Shown one piece after another: positions 1-8,283 of a DNA stretch of 64,000 nt. Source of the stretch: Methanocalculus alkaliphilus (GTDB taxonomy: Archaea > Halobacteriota > Methanomicrobia > Methanomicrobiales > Methanocorpusculaceae); contig NZ_JALJYG010000008.1 of assembly GCF_024170505.1 (NCBI RefSeq), positions 21,246 to 85,245 on the forward strand, read 5' to 3'. Position numbers and translations under genes: made by a program. Under the pieces are notes generated by a model. The model ran no database searches. It had not been told where the DNA came from and saw only the letters and a list, made by a program, of their open reading frames with translations. Positions within the stretch are counted from its first letter, which is position 1. Every line of letters starts with the position of its first letter.

Positions 1-969
1 AGGGGCGGTGGCGCATCCTCAACACTTCACTATGGATCGAAGCGAACAGGTGAGATGGCCATAGAAGTCAAACTTGGACCTCACCAGTATCAGTGTGTAC
101 TTGCTCCTGCACAGGATGGGCATCTCATCTTCACTGAAGAAAGACCGGGGATTCATCTGGATCTTCAGCCGTCATTTGTCAGGGATCAGGGGACCTCTGC
201 TGGCGTTGAGGGGAAAGGCCGATCAAACTGGCATCGTTCAATTGATGCAGGCGGCAACTGGGAGAGTTCCCTCTCAAAACTGGCAGAAAAGGGAGATCCT
301 GCATCAAGGCAGATCCTCAGGACCTTCAATGATCTCCGGGTATATCATTTCCAGGATACATCAGATACTGCTGATGTGAAAGGGATACAGCAGATCAATG
401 ATAACCTCTACCTCCGGGAGGATGGAGGAAACCTGGCCCCTTTTCTCTATGCACTTTCCCATACACATCCCGATCATTATACGAGAATTGTTGAGACAAT
501 ACAGCTTGTTATCCCGGGTTTCGATGACTTTACCCTTCGCCCAATGGTGGAAAATACCAATATGATGCGACTTGAATGGAGAGAGATCGACTCGGATTAC
601 CTATTTCTTGCGCATCAGCTATCGGATGGAACCCTCAGATTCATCTGCCTTGCAACTCTTCTCCTCCAACCGGATCCACCTGATCTGATCATCATTGATG
701 AGCCGGAACTTGGTCTCCATCCATCTGCCATCCAGGTTCTGGCAGCACTGATCGGGAGTGCATCACATCGGACACACGTGATTGTAGCAACACAATCAGC
801 GATGCTTGTTGATCTTTTTGAACCAGAGGATGTTGTTGTTGTCGATCGGCTGCAAGGAGAAACAACCGCAAGAAGACTCAATCCAGAAGAACTGGAGTCA
901 TGGCTCTCAGAGTATTCACTGAGCGAACTCTGGGAGATGAACATCCTTGGCGGCAAACCCGTCTGGTGA
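1..969 (+). CDS. AAA family ATPase (AAA_21/RecF-like), 5' end outside window
   Basis: The reading frame is open from base 1, so the N-terminus with the Walker A motif lies upstream of the window. The visible 322 residues read as the C-terminal part of a predicted ABC-type/AAA_21 ATPase. A signature-like LSDGTLRF segment (near base 622) is followed by a Walker B motif (LIIIDEPELGLHP, near base 690) and a HVIVATQS sensor/H-loop segment (near base 775). The stop codon is only 4 nt before the next ATG, and the downstream protein is DUF4276, a usual partner of such ATPases. I infer a two-component module, probably in genome defence or DNA transactions. The exact subfamily is not certain because the P-loop is not visible. 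Confidence 0.85.
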   Translation, partial: RGGGASSTLHYGSKRTGEMAIEVKLGPHQYQCVLAPAQDGHLIFTEERPGIHLDLQPSFVRDQGTSAGVEGKGRSNWHRSIDAGGNWESSLSKLAEKGDPASRQILRTFNDLRVYHFQDTSDTADVKGIQQINDNLYLREDGGNLAPFLYALSHTHPDHYTRIVETIQLVIPGFDDFTLRPMVENTNMMRLEWREIDSDYLFLAHQLSDGTLRFICLATLLLQPDPPDLIIIDEPELGLHPSAIQVLAALIGSASHRTHVIVATQSAMLVDLFEPEDVVVVDRLQGETTARRLNPEELESWLSEYSLSELWEMNILGGKPVW

Positions 970-973
970 TTTG

Positions 974-1651
974 ATGATAAGGCTGAAGATCATAACCGAG
1001 GGTCAGACCGAAGAGTCTTTTGTACGATCCCTCCTTGCTCCTCATCTTGCAGGACATCAGATCATTGCAATTCCTATTACCATACCAACAGCAGTTGGAA
1101 AGAGGACTCACCGTGGAGGAATTGGAAGCTACACTCGTATGAGAAGATTAATTCTCGGATCTTTTGAACGGACTGGAGCATATATCACCACGATGATTGA
1201 TCTTTACAAACTACCAGAGTCATTTCCGGGCATGCAGGAGGCTGCACCTATCACCGATCCTTATCAGCGGATTCAGTTGCTTGAGGAGGCTCTGCGTCTG
1301 GATATTGACAATCGTTTTTTCATCCCTTATATTCAGCTTTATGAATTTGAAACACTCCTCTTCTCTGATATCGAGGGTATTGATGCGCATATGAGAGTCT
1401 ACACCCGTTCCCGGCTCCGTGATCTCAGAAATATTCTGAGAGACTATCCTGGCGGACCCGAATATATTAACGATGGGGAGATGACTGCCCCCTCAAAACG
1501 ACTTTTAAAAGTCTATCCCTCCTACCGAAAAGTGCTCGATGGCAGTCAGATTGCAAAACGAATCAGCCTTGGTCCCATGCGGGAGAAGTGCCCGCATTTT
1601 AATTCCTGGATCTCCGGACTTGAAGAGCTCTCCAGAAGGCAACCTATCTGA
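974..1651 (+). CDS. DUF4276 family protein, partner of the upstream ATPase
   Basis: 225 residues. The start is set at the ATG at 974, just after the ATPase stop codon; a TTG nine codons upstream would overlap the ATPase. The N-terminal ITEGQTEE motif, the acidic TMIDLY segment near residue 75 and FETLLFSD near residue 135 are typical of DUF4276. The EGxTE plus acidic-residue layout resembles the TOPRIM fold seen in OLD-family nucleases (established for OLD, inference here). Coupling to an AAA_21 ATPase parallels known ATPase/nuclease defence pairs, but activity is unproven. No membrane segment or signal peptide is visible. Confidence 0.8.
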   Translation: MIRLKIITEGQTEESFVRSLLAPHLAGHQIIAIPITIPTAVGKRTHRGGIGSYTRMRRLILGSFERTGAYITTMIDLYKLPESFPGMQEAAPITDPYQRIQLLEEALRLDIDNRFFIPYIQLYEFETLLFSDIEGIDAHMRVYTRSRLRDLRNILRDYPGGPEYINDGEMTAPSKRLLKVYPSYRKVLDGSQIAKRISLGPMREKCPHFNSWISGLEELSRRQPI

Positions 1652-1684
1652 AGAAGAAAGACCAACACTCTCACCAGACCTCAG

Positions 1685-2200
1685 ATGAAGATCATCAATA
1701 TCGTCTGCTCCGGCGACCTCCGTCAGGCCATCCCGTTTCAGCGGCTGGAGGAGCTCCCATCCGCATCATACCGCTATGACCCCGGAAAGTACCATGGGGC
1801 GTATATCCTCATCTCCACCGGCAAAGTCACCCTGTATAAAAGTGGGAAGTATATCATCTATGGCCTGAAATCCCTCGATCAGATCAATGGAGCCTACCAG
1901 GAGTTCCTCGCCATCATCTCCCCGATCATCGACCCTGCAGCCGCCACGCCGCCGAAGGTCCAGAATATCGTCGGGATGGAGGACTTCGGGATGGCGATCA
2001 ACCTCTCCCGGTTCGTCATCGCCGAGGGGATGGAGCGGGTCGAGTACGAACCCGAGCAGTTCCCGGGCGTCGTCTACCGGGGGGAGACGGGGACCGCCCT
2101 CCTCTTCTCATCAGGGAAGGTGATCTTCCCGGGATTTAAAGATCCGGAAACGATGGAGGCGTTTGCAGCAGAGCTGAAGGAGAGAACGAGCAGGATATGA
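1685..2200 (+). CDS. divergent TATA-binding protein (TBP) paralogue
   Basis: 171 residues with two TBP-like repeats. The second repeat (about residues 95-165) keeps hallmark segments: VQNIVG, QFPGVVYR, and ALLFSSGKVIFPGFK. The first repeat (about 1-85) is degenerate: INIVCSG matches the VENVVAS strand, but the usual FPG and the intercalating phenylalanines are replaced (YHGAYILISTGKV). An ordinary archaeal TBP has both repeats well conserved and about 180 residues, so this looks like a specialised paralogue rather than the main TBP. It begins 33 nt after the DUF4276 gene on the same strand and may be co-transcribed. DNA binding with only one canonical half is open to question. Confidence 0.8.
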   Translation: MKIINIVCSGDLRQAIPFQRLEELPSASYRYDPGKYHGAYILISTGKVTLYKSGKYIIYGLKSLDQINGAYQEFLAIISPIIDPAAATPPKVQNIVGMEDFGMAINLSRFVIAEGMERVEYEPEQFPGVVYRGETGTALLFSSGKVIFPGFKDPETMEAFAAELKERTSRI

Positions 2201-2385
2201 AGCATGTATCAATGCTTCCGTACATCCCGTATCTTCCCTGGGATTAATTGATCAGAGGAGGATTGTGGGTAGAGGGCGGGGGCACTGAAGTAACTCACGC
2301 CCGGAGCATGGAAGGATATCTTTATAGTTACAGGTGAGAATAATACAATCAGAACCAGAATCCTCAACCGACCCCTTACGAAGAA

Positions 2386-2396
2386 AATTTATATTA
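2386..2396 (+). promoter_or_regulatory. TATA-like box upstream of the small protein/GNAT pair
   Basis: An AT-rich TTTATATT core lies about 40 nt before the ATG at 2434, which is preceded by a good GGAGG ribosome binding site (2423-2427). Spacing fits an archaeal promoter with a short leader. Confidence 0.45.
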
Positions 2397-2433
2397 TGGG
2401 TGTTGTGATTGTGTACGATATTGGAGGCTCCTC

Positions 2434-2592
2434 ATGGCAAAAGAGATTGAATTAGGTCTGGAATTAACAGGAGAGGATGCTCTCACCTTCCATAGATACA
2501 ATAAAAAACCATATGATACGAGAGATGGTCGTGAGTTGATCAAGGAGGCTGTTCGACTCTCGAAAAAGGCATCTGAAACCATACATCTTTGA
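2434..2592 (+). CDS. small protein, putative partner of GNAT toxin-like gene
   Basis: 52 residues, starting MAKEIELGLELTGED, with a strong GGAGG site 6 nt upstream. It ends in a basic helix (LIKEAVRLSKKA). The gene stops 3 nt before the ATG of a GNAT acetyltransferase, an arrangement typical of GNAT toxin-antitoxin modules. It does not look like the ribbon-helix-helix DUF1778 antitoxin usually found there, so the antitoxin role is inferred only from position. I do not recognise a named family. Confidence 0.6.
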   Translation: MAKEIELGLELTGEDALTFHRYNKKPYDTRDGRELIKEAVRLSKKASETIHL

Positions 2593-2595
2593 AAG

Positions 2596-3119
2596 ATGCC
2601 TCCGTTTCATCAGGATCTCGAGTATCATCTTTTTGATAAGACATCAAATATTCAGTCATTTCAGTGCAGCAATCAGGATCTTGACGAATTTTAAAAAAGG
2701 ATGCCTTCACGTACACACAGGAGAACTGGGCAATTACCAGATTGGCATATGATAAAGGTCAATTAATAGGATATTTTACCCTGACAGCAGACAGTATTGA
2801 AGTTGATGCAATTATTGCAGATGGTGTGACATATCCTCACAGAAGGTACCCGGCGATAAAACTTGCACGACTGGCTGTAGATGATAGATGGAGGAGAAAT
2901 GGATATGGGAAAAATATTCTCCTCAAGTCACTCGTTGTTGCTTTGACCCTTTCGAAGTATGTTGGAATCAAATATTTAACCGTTGATTCTGAACCGGAAT
3001 CTGTAGATTTCTATAGAAAATACGGCTTTATTACTGCTAAAAGACGTATTCATAATACAATTCCTCTATATAAGCTTCTCCATCCACCTATGGACAATGG
3101 TGATGACAACTCCCATTGA
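2596..3119 (+). pseudogene. GNAT acetyltransferase (TacT-like), frameshifted
   Basis: The protein begins MPPFHQDLEYHLFDK and contains CSNQDLDEF at residues 26-34 or so, then hits TAA at 2692. In the -1 frame the product continues immediately with LKKDAFTYTQENWAITRLAY and the full GNAT core, including the acetyl-CoA loop region (DDRWRRNGYGKNILL) and FYRKYGF near the C-terminus. The break lies at a T4A6 run (2689-2698); one additional T restores a continuous frame. The order FxCxNxDLxxFL-KxDA matches GNAT toxins of the TacT/AtaT type. It may be a recent inactivating deletion, a sequencing error in a homopolymer, or less likely recoding. Without repair only a 125-residue C-terminal piece would be made. 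Confidence 0.75.
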
Positions 3120-3153
3120 TAACTGTGGAAAAAGGTTTGAATACGAATCAGAA

Positions 3154-3598
3154 ATGACTATTCTCCATACGATCCGCTTCTGTATACCCCCCATCACCCT
3201 CCTCCTCATCTCCGCAATACCTGCCCTTATTGGAGCATCGGGATGTGTTGGGAACCCTGACATCACCAGTCCCGATCACCGAATCATTCCGCACCACCCA
3301 CCCAGACCCCCTCACCTGGTTTGTGGACTTTGGGGAGGTTGCCGATCCCGGTGCCGTGCAGGCGCAGTTTCATGCCTTCAGATCATGGGAGGGTGTCTCT
3401 GCGGATCTCCCCACAATCCGTGCCAGGATACTCGTCATCACCGGAGATCAGGATATCGTCATCCCTCCGGAGAATGCGTTTATCATCGCTGATGCAATCC
3501 CGGATGCCACACTCATCATCGGCGAAGGACAGGGGCACGGGATGATCTTTGTCGAGCCTGAGAAGATCGCGGGAATCATCGTGGATTTTCTGGATTGA
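3154..3598 (+). pseudogene. alpha/beta hydrolase lipoprotein remnant with internal deletion
   Basis: Two halves are in different frames. The first (from ATG 3154) encodes a hydrophobic signal sequence ending in a lipobox-like GASGC, typical of archaeal lipoproteins. The second (open from about 3230 to the stop at 3598) encodes the C-terminal third of an alpha/beta hydrolase: RILVITGDQDIVIPPENA carries the acidic residue, and GQGHGMIF near the end carries the catalytic His. The nucleophile elbow and most of the core are missing, so a deletion of several hundred bases plus frame loss is inferred. The fragment could be expressed from an internal start but would lack the catalytic serine. Confidence 0.55.
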
Positions 3599-3850
3599 TC
3601 GCATAAGGTCTGGTAGTTGGAAGGGGGGAGGAGAGCACCTTGCTGGTATGACGGACATGAGCCACTCATTAGCCAGATCCACGTCCAGCCACCACATAAT
3701 CAGGTTCATCAAAAAATGCCAATCAAGGAAGGTACTCCGTTATGGGTCTTGGAACGTGGGTAAAACGGATCTATTTAGCCAGATCCAAAAGGTACCCCCA
3801 ACCCCCTGTAGATACACAACCACTATCTCCCCGGAGATCCATCCACCTTC

Positions 3851-5176
3851 ATGGAGCTCTGGTCATCCCGCCTCGGCTTTATCCTCGCTGCGATCGGATC
3901 AGCCGTCGGCATCGGGAACATCTGGCGTTTCTCAACAGTCGTCGGCCAGAACGGAGGCGGCGCCTACCTCATCCCCTACCTCACCGCCGTCCTCCTCGTC
4001 GGCCTCCCGCTGATGATCCTTGAGATGCAGGCGGGCCAGCGGACCCGGAGCACCGTCATCGCCGCCTTCAACAAAGCCGGAGGGCTGGGTGGAAGGAAGG
4101 ACGGCGATACATCCCGGTCGCCGGTCAGGTTCGCCGGCTGGATCATCTGCATCGTGATGACCGGGATCTTTTCGTACTATCTGGTCATCACCGGCTGGAC
4201 ATTCGGGTACCTTGCCTTCTCTCTCACCGGGACCATTGCACCATTTTCGGAGTTCACGGGATCCTATCTCCCGATCCTCTTCTTCGTCCTCTCGGCAGTT
4301 ATCTGCGGGATCATCATATCCTCGGGCGTCCGAAGAGGGATCGAACGGACAACGACACTCCTCGTTCCGATCATCTTCGTCCTCCTCGCTGCGATGATCA
4401 TCGTCGCCGTCCGCCTCCCCGGGGCAGGTGCAGGACTTGCCTTCCTCTTCACCCCTGACTTCTCGGTCCTCTCCGATCCCCTCATCTGGGCAGCAGCCCT
4501 CGGCCAGGCCTTCTTCTCGCTCTCGGTCGGGTACGGGACCCTCCTCACCTATGGTGCATACCTCGGATCCGCTGAGAAGATCCCGGCATCCGCTGCAATC
4601 GTTACAATCGCGGATGTCTGCGTCTCCCTCCTGGCCGGGATCGTCATCTTCTCGATCGTCTTTGCCTTTGGCCTTGAACCGGCAGCAGGCCCGGAGCTCG
4701 TCTTCACCACCCTTCCGTACGCCTTTGAGATGATGCCGCTTGGCGGAATCGCCGCTGTCTTCTTCTTTGCAATCGTCTTCTTTGCCGCGATAAGCTCAGG
4801 GATTTCCTTTATCGAGGTCCCGACCGCTGCCCTGGCAGAGACGTTTGGGCAGTCGCGGAAGAAGATGGCGGCCCTTGTCACCGGTATTGCCATCCTCGCA
4901 GGGCTTCCCGCCGCTGCAAGCTATACCCCGCTTGCCCTCTCCATTGGGGGCATCCCCATCCTTGACCTGATGGATGAGGTCTTCGGGACGATCGGCCTCT
5001 CTGTCACCTCCCTCCTCATCGCGGTGACCTTCTCCTGGTTCTTCGATCCCAAAGCCCTCTGGGGCGATCTCTCAGGCAGGCATCCCCTCGTCCGGGCACT
5101 CCCCCCGCTCTGCAGGTATCTCATCCCGGTCGCCCTCCTCATCACCACGACGTTTCGGATCGCCGCCCTCTTCTGA
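3851..5176 (+). CDS. sodium-dependent transporter, NSS/SNF family
   Basis: 441 residues of very hydrophobic sequence. The N-terminal segment LGFILAAIGSAVGIGNIWRF is the conserved unwound TM1 with the sodium/substrate site of neurotransmitter:sodium symporters, followed by GGGAYLIPY in TM2. Length is close to that of short bacterial members with 11 membrane segments such as MhsT, and shorter than 12-TM LeuT. The substrate is probably an amino acid, but it cannot be read from the sequence. The 252 nt upstream hold no gene that I can support. The gene stands alone, with the convergent YgiT-type gene beginning about 95 nt after its stop. Confidence 0.9.
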   Translation: MELWSSRLGFILAAIGSAVGIGNIWRFSTVVGQNGGGAYLIPYLTAVLLVGLPLMILEMQAGQRTRSTVIAAFNKAGGLGGRKDGDTSRSPVRFAGWIICIVMTGIFSYYLVITGWTFGYLAFSLTGTIAPFSEFTGSYLPILFFVLSAVICGIIISSGVRRGIERTTTLLVPIIFVLLAAMIIVAVRLPGAGAGLAFLFTPDFSVLSDPLIWAAALGQAFFSLSVGYGTLLTYGAYLGSAEKIPASAAIVTIADVCVSLLAGIVIFSIVFAFGLEPAAGPELVFTTLPYAFEMMPLGGIAAVFFFAIVFFAAISSGISFIEVPTAALAETFGQSRKKMAALVTGIAILAGLPAAASYTPLALSIGGIPILDLMDEVFGTIGLSVTSLLIAVTFSWFFDPKALWGDLSGRHPLVRALPPLCRYLIPVALLITTTFRIAALF

Positions 5177-5271
5177 AGGGTGCTATCCGAACTCCCCCCT
5201 TTTGAAGAGGTGGATATCCATCGATATCCCATCTCTGGTGGTAGAGAAGACCATCACCGGCTGGTATACTC

Positions 5272-5511
5272 TCAACAGGTTACAGAACCTGGAACATATC
5301 TGCGGACATCGATAAGAGTACCATTCTTTGCAATCCGCTCAGCCAGCAGCATGATCTCATGGGTGATCGACGCATCCACGTAATCTTCCCCGCAGTTCAT
5401 GCAGATCTCTGCCGGGACCTCCTTCACCACCAGAAGAACCCCCTCCCGCTCGAAGGTGATCGTGGTCGTACCGTGCTGCCTCTCTCCACTCCTGCAAACT
5501 ACACAGATCAT
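5272..5511 (-). CDS. YgiT/MqsA-type zinc-finger protein
   Basis: 79 residues. Two CxxC pairs (CVVC at residues 3-6 and CMNC near 37-40) form the zinc site of the MqsA/YgiT N-terminal domain, with VPAEICMNCGE being characteristic. The C-terminal HTH domain of full MqsA is absent; this is the short form usually found next to a DUF4258 toxin. No toxin is seen here. Instead the gene overlaps the polymerase stop codon by 4 nt (ATGA), so it is translationally coupled to the PolB2 operon. It could be an orphan antitoxin or an operon-specific zinc protein. Confidence 0.8.
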   Translation of the reverse strand: MICVVCRSGERQHGTTTITFEREGVLLVVKEVPAEICMNCGEDYVDASITHEIMLLAERIAKNGTLIDVRRYVPGSVTC

Positions 5512-7463
5512 CCTCTTCTCTCTCCATTATCATCTCCCCTCCTCGGAGAAAAAACAGGTGCCACCTCCTCAAATGCCCGTTCAAGGAGCACCTGGTAGTA
5601 CTGCAGATCTGCCGTCGCTGCCTCCCAGGGGGGATCGACGAGGAGCCGCTTCCCGTCCCGGACCACATACCCGATCTCCATCCCCGCCTCAACCGGGACA
5701 CCCGCCATCCCATAGGCACGGATTGCAGACGCTTCAAGGCAGCGGCGGGCATACTCCGTCCTGCTCACCCGCCGGGTGATGACGAGATCCTCCATCGCCG
5801 CAGCCGGAAGGGAAGAGATCGCCTCATGGAGCATCCGGCGTGCCTCCCCGGCAAGCCCGGGAAGATCACCCGCAGATGCCGCCCTCTCAAAGATGGCAAA
5901 CAGCCCCTCCTGGAAGGATCGAACATACGGGGGGGTATCCCTCCGGCGGGCGGCAACCCCCCGGATCTTCATCCCCCCTCCCCTCAGCCGCCCGAAGTAC
6001 CGGTTATATGCCCCGGTCCCGTCTGCCATCGGGAGAAACGCAATCCAGTGGTATCCCTCGGACTCGGTCGCAATCCCCGTCTCCCTCTCCGTCTCCCTGA
6101 TGAACGCCTCACTATCCCCCCCGGTTATCCAGAGCGAATCGACGATCCCATGAAGGACGGTGCATCCCGCATCCTCGGCGATCTCCTTTGCCCGGATCAG
6201 GATCTCGCGTGCATGCCGTGTCACCGCCTCATGCACCTCGATCCGCCCGAACTTCGCGTTTCGATACCCGGTATAGCCAAAACTTGTCACCAGCATCCAT
6301 TTCAGCAGGCTGTCCATCCCGGCATACCTGGGCTCCTCCTTCTTCAGCCCCTTCGTCCTGATCCGGAGTGCAAGCACCGGAGCAAGGACCGAGGCGAGGA
6401 ACCCCTCACCCGTCGATCCCGTCACCGTCTCGGGGGAGAGGTTCTGGCCGACGATGATCGAGGGGTACATCGAGGTGAAATCGACCTGCAGCAGATCATC
6501 ATAGACCCCCGGAACCGGCTGGAAGATCATCCCTCCCTTATCTGCCTCCCGGAGCATCGAGATCGGACGCGACCCTTCAGCATCCCATTTCCGGTACGGC
6601 ACCGCGATGCCACGCCTGATCGCCTCATAGTTCTCATAGGAGGAGATGAGGGTTCCCGGCGTAAACCGTGCCGTCAGGTTTGGGGAGAGGCCGGTCAGCC
6701 GTGCTGCAAAGAGGACCCCGGCAAGGCCGCACTCACGGTACGTAAAGCTCCGGTCGGTATCGATGAGGCACCGCCCCTCCGGGATCACCGCCCCCTCGCG
6801 GTGGACCATCTGCCCGTAGCTCCAGTATGACCGTGCAGAGAGGCGGCTGTACCTCCCCGTCCTGCTGATCGGAACGATCACCCCTTCTCTCTCCGCCTCG
6901 TCGATGAGGATCGGCATCCAGTAATCCGCATGGGGGAAGAGGATCAGATCCGGATCAGCATCATCTATCACCCCGGCAAGCCGGTCGATCACCGGCCCGG
7001 TGATCGCGTCCCCATCGACCCGGATGCCGCTCACCCGGCGGCTTCGGTACGGGGGATCAGCGACCTCGATCTCCATCACTGCAAGGCTCCGGTCAAAGAC
7101 GGGGCTGAACCGGTCCTCTCCCGGTACTGCGCAGAAGGTGATCCCCGCGTCGGCAAGAAACCGCTGTTCCGGCCTGAGATCAAGGTTATAGATCCGGGCG
7201 GTATGACCGCTCTGCTCCTCGATCAGCCCGGCAACCCGGCGCGACGCAACGATGCTGTACCCATCCTCGACCCCGAAGATCGTCTCTATCCGGCATTCGG
7301 AGAGGCCATACCGGTCATCCAGGGCATCGAGCATCTCACGGTGGCGGTGGGGATCCTCGATGACGAACGAGAAGGCCGGGGTATAGGTGACCCGCCTCCT
7401 CTCCCCGCCCCGGCCGAAGAACCGGATCGACCCCCCGTCTGTGGCCGCATCAAGGATCCACAT
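5508..7463 (-). CDS. family B DNA polymerase, PolB2-type with altered active site
   Basis: 651 residues, shorter than replicative PolB (about 780). Motif A is DFTSMYPSI (D328). Motif B is K388 within [13 protein letters not shown]. Motif C reads HGIVDSLWI (D442): the first Asp of the usual DTD is replaced by Ile. The exonuclease region is degenerate: Exo I reads MEIE (130-133) in place of DxE. This pattern matches the archaeal PolB2 lineage, long considered inactivated but reported as a damage-inducible translesion polymerase in Saccharolobus. It overlaps the upstream small gene by 14 nt and the downstream YgiT gene by 4 nt. I infer a role in damage tolerance rather than replication. Confidence 0.85.
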   Translation of the reverse strand: MWILDAATDGGSIRFFGRGGERRRVTYTPAFSFVIEDPHRHREMLDALDDRYGLSECRIETIFGVEDGYSIVASRRVAGLIEEQSGHTARIYNLDLRPEQRFLADAGITFCAVPGEDRFSPVFDRSLAVMEIEVADPPYRSRRVSGIRVDGDAITGPVIDRLAGVIDDADPDLILFPHADYWMPILIDEAEREGVIVPISRTGRYSRLSARSYWSYGQMVHREGAVIPEGRCLIDTDRSFTYRECGLAGVLFAARLTGLSPNLTARFTPGTLISSYENYEAIRRGIAVPYRKWDAEGSRPISMLREADKGGMIFQPVPGVYDDLLQVDFTSMYPSIIVGQNLSPETVTGSTGEGFLASVLAPVLALRIRTKGLKKEEPRYAGMDSLLKWMLVTSFGYTGYRNAKFGRIEVHEAVTRHAREILIRAKEIAEDAGCTVLHGIVDSLWITGGDSEAFIRETERETGIATESEGYHWIAFLPMADGTGAYNRYFGRLRGGGMKIRGVAARRRDTPPYVRSFQEGLFAIFERAASAGDLPGLAGEARRMLHEAISSLPAAAMEDLVITRRVSRTEYARRCLEASAIRAYGMAGVPVEAGMEIGYVVRDGKRLLVDPPWEAATADLQYYQVLLERAFEEVAPVFSPRRGDDNGERRG

Positions 7464-7677
7464 CGCGTTCCTTCACCAGTTCGAGGAGGACCGAGAAGAC
7501 CGCCGCCTCAAGGGGATCATCGAAGGCATAGAACCCCTCCCCGGTATGTGCCCGTGCCATCTCAGCCAGCCGGGCGGCATACGGCCGATCCTCCTTCCGC
7601 AGTGCCCGGCCTGCCCGCTCCCACCGGCGTGCCGTCTCGTTGACGCCCTGCCGGACGCTTTCGATACTCCGGCCCAT
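7450..7677 (-). CDS. small helical protein of the PolB2 operon
   Basis: 75 residues, predicted almost all helix ([38 protein letters not shown] at the C-terminus). No cysteine motif, signal or membrane segment. It starts on the TGATG overlap with the RecA-like gene and overlaps the polymerase start by 14 nt, so the three products should be made together. I do not know a named family. Its fixed place between the RecA-like gene and the polymerase suggests an adaptor or complex subunit. Confidence 0.7.
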   Translation of the reverse strand: MGRSIESVRQGVNETARRWERAGRALRKEDRPYAARLAEMARAHTGEGFYAFDDPLEAAVFSVLLELVKERDVDP

Positions 7678-8186
7678 CAGAACGCCCCCAGCGAGACCTG
7701 GCCGGCCGGCCTCTCACGCGGCCCCCTTCCTCCCTTCGGCTCCTCCTTCTGCTCAGATGCAAGCGTGACGATCCGGTCGGCATAGCCGGCGAGCGTTCCA
7801 AATGTCCGATCAGGAACCGGGGTATACAGCAGTACAATCGATCCCGCCGCCATCTCCTGCATCGTCCGTCCAACCGTGGTGATCAGATGAGCGGGAGCTC
7901 CGTCGAAGAGGGTCGGATCATGCTCGATGAAGATGATCGTATGTGCAGCCTCACGGAGGATCGTCAGGAGCTGGTGGGTCGTGAACGCCCGCCTGACATC
8001 AAACCGGGCTGTCCGGTCCCCGACCCGTGAGAGGAGCCGGGAATAGTTCCCGGAGATGTACAGAAAGAGGTACCGCCTCAGTTCATCCCGCCGTGCGAGC
8101 AGGCGGACCATCTCCTCCTCAGGCGAGACGATTGCAGAGAACGTTCCGGTTGTGAGGGTGATCCAGGGTGTCAGTCGCATCTCCAT
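7677..8186 (-). CDS. RecA/KaiC-superfamily-like protein lacking Walker A, with PIP-box-like tail
   Basis: 169 residues from the ATG at 8186; the frame is open further upstream, to an ATG at 8285 that would give 202 residues, so the start is uncertain. The centre contains a Walker-B-like strand (TIIFIEHDPTLF) and AGSIVLLYTP, but no GxxxxGK[ST] is present, so it is probably an inactivated P-loop protein. The tail is a charged, proline/glycine-rich linker followed by QVSLGAF at the very C-terminus, matching the Qxx(L/I/M)xxF core of archaeal PCNA-interacting peptides. As first gene of the PolB2 operon it resembles ImuA in bacterial mutasome operons. Function is inferred. Confidence 0.65.
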   Translation of the reverse strand: MEMRLTPWITLTTGTFSAIVSPEEEMVRLLARRDELRRYLFLYISGNYSRLLSRVGDRTARFDVRRAFTTHQLLTILREAAHTIIFIEHDPTLFDGAPAHLITTVGRTMQEMAAGSIVLLYTPVPDRTFGTLAGYADRIVTLASEQKEEPKGGRGPRERPAGQVSLGAF

Positions 8187-8246
8187 ACCATCAGTATGGA
8201 TGAGCCGGGTATTGATGATCAGCGTCCGGGATGCGAAAGTGAACGG

Positions 8247-8260
8247 GAGATATATATCTC
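8247..8260. promoter_or_regulatory. palindromic TATA element between the RecA-like and STAS genes
   Basis: The perfect palindrome GAGATATATATCTC contains a TATA core readable on both strands. On the plus strand it lies about 25 nt before the ATG at 8284, which fits a leaderless transcript for the STAS gene. On the minus strand it would initiate near 8225, ahead of the ATG at 8186. It could be a shared promoter or an operator. Confidence 0.5.
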
Positions 8261-8283
8261 TTCCTCTCCAAGCTACCTGTATC

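Noticed and set aside
2689..2698. programmed -1 frameshift in the GNAT gene
   Set aside because: The zero-frame codons at the T4A6 run do not form a standard X XXY YYZ slippery heptamer, and no downstream pseudoknot is evident; an indel is simpler.
5826..6830. long plus-strand frame opposite the PolB2 gene (334 codons)
   Set aside because: A shadow of a GC-rich gene: the product is rich in Pro, Arg and His without family motifs, whereas the opposite strand carries clear polymerase motifs.
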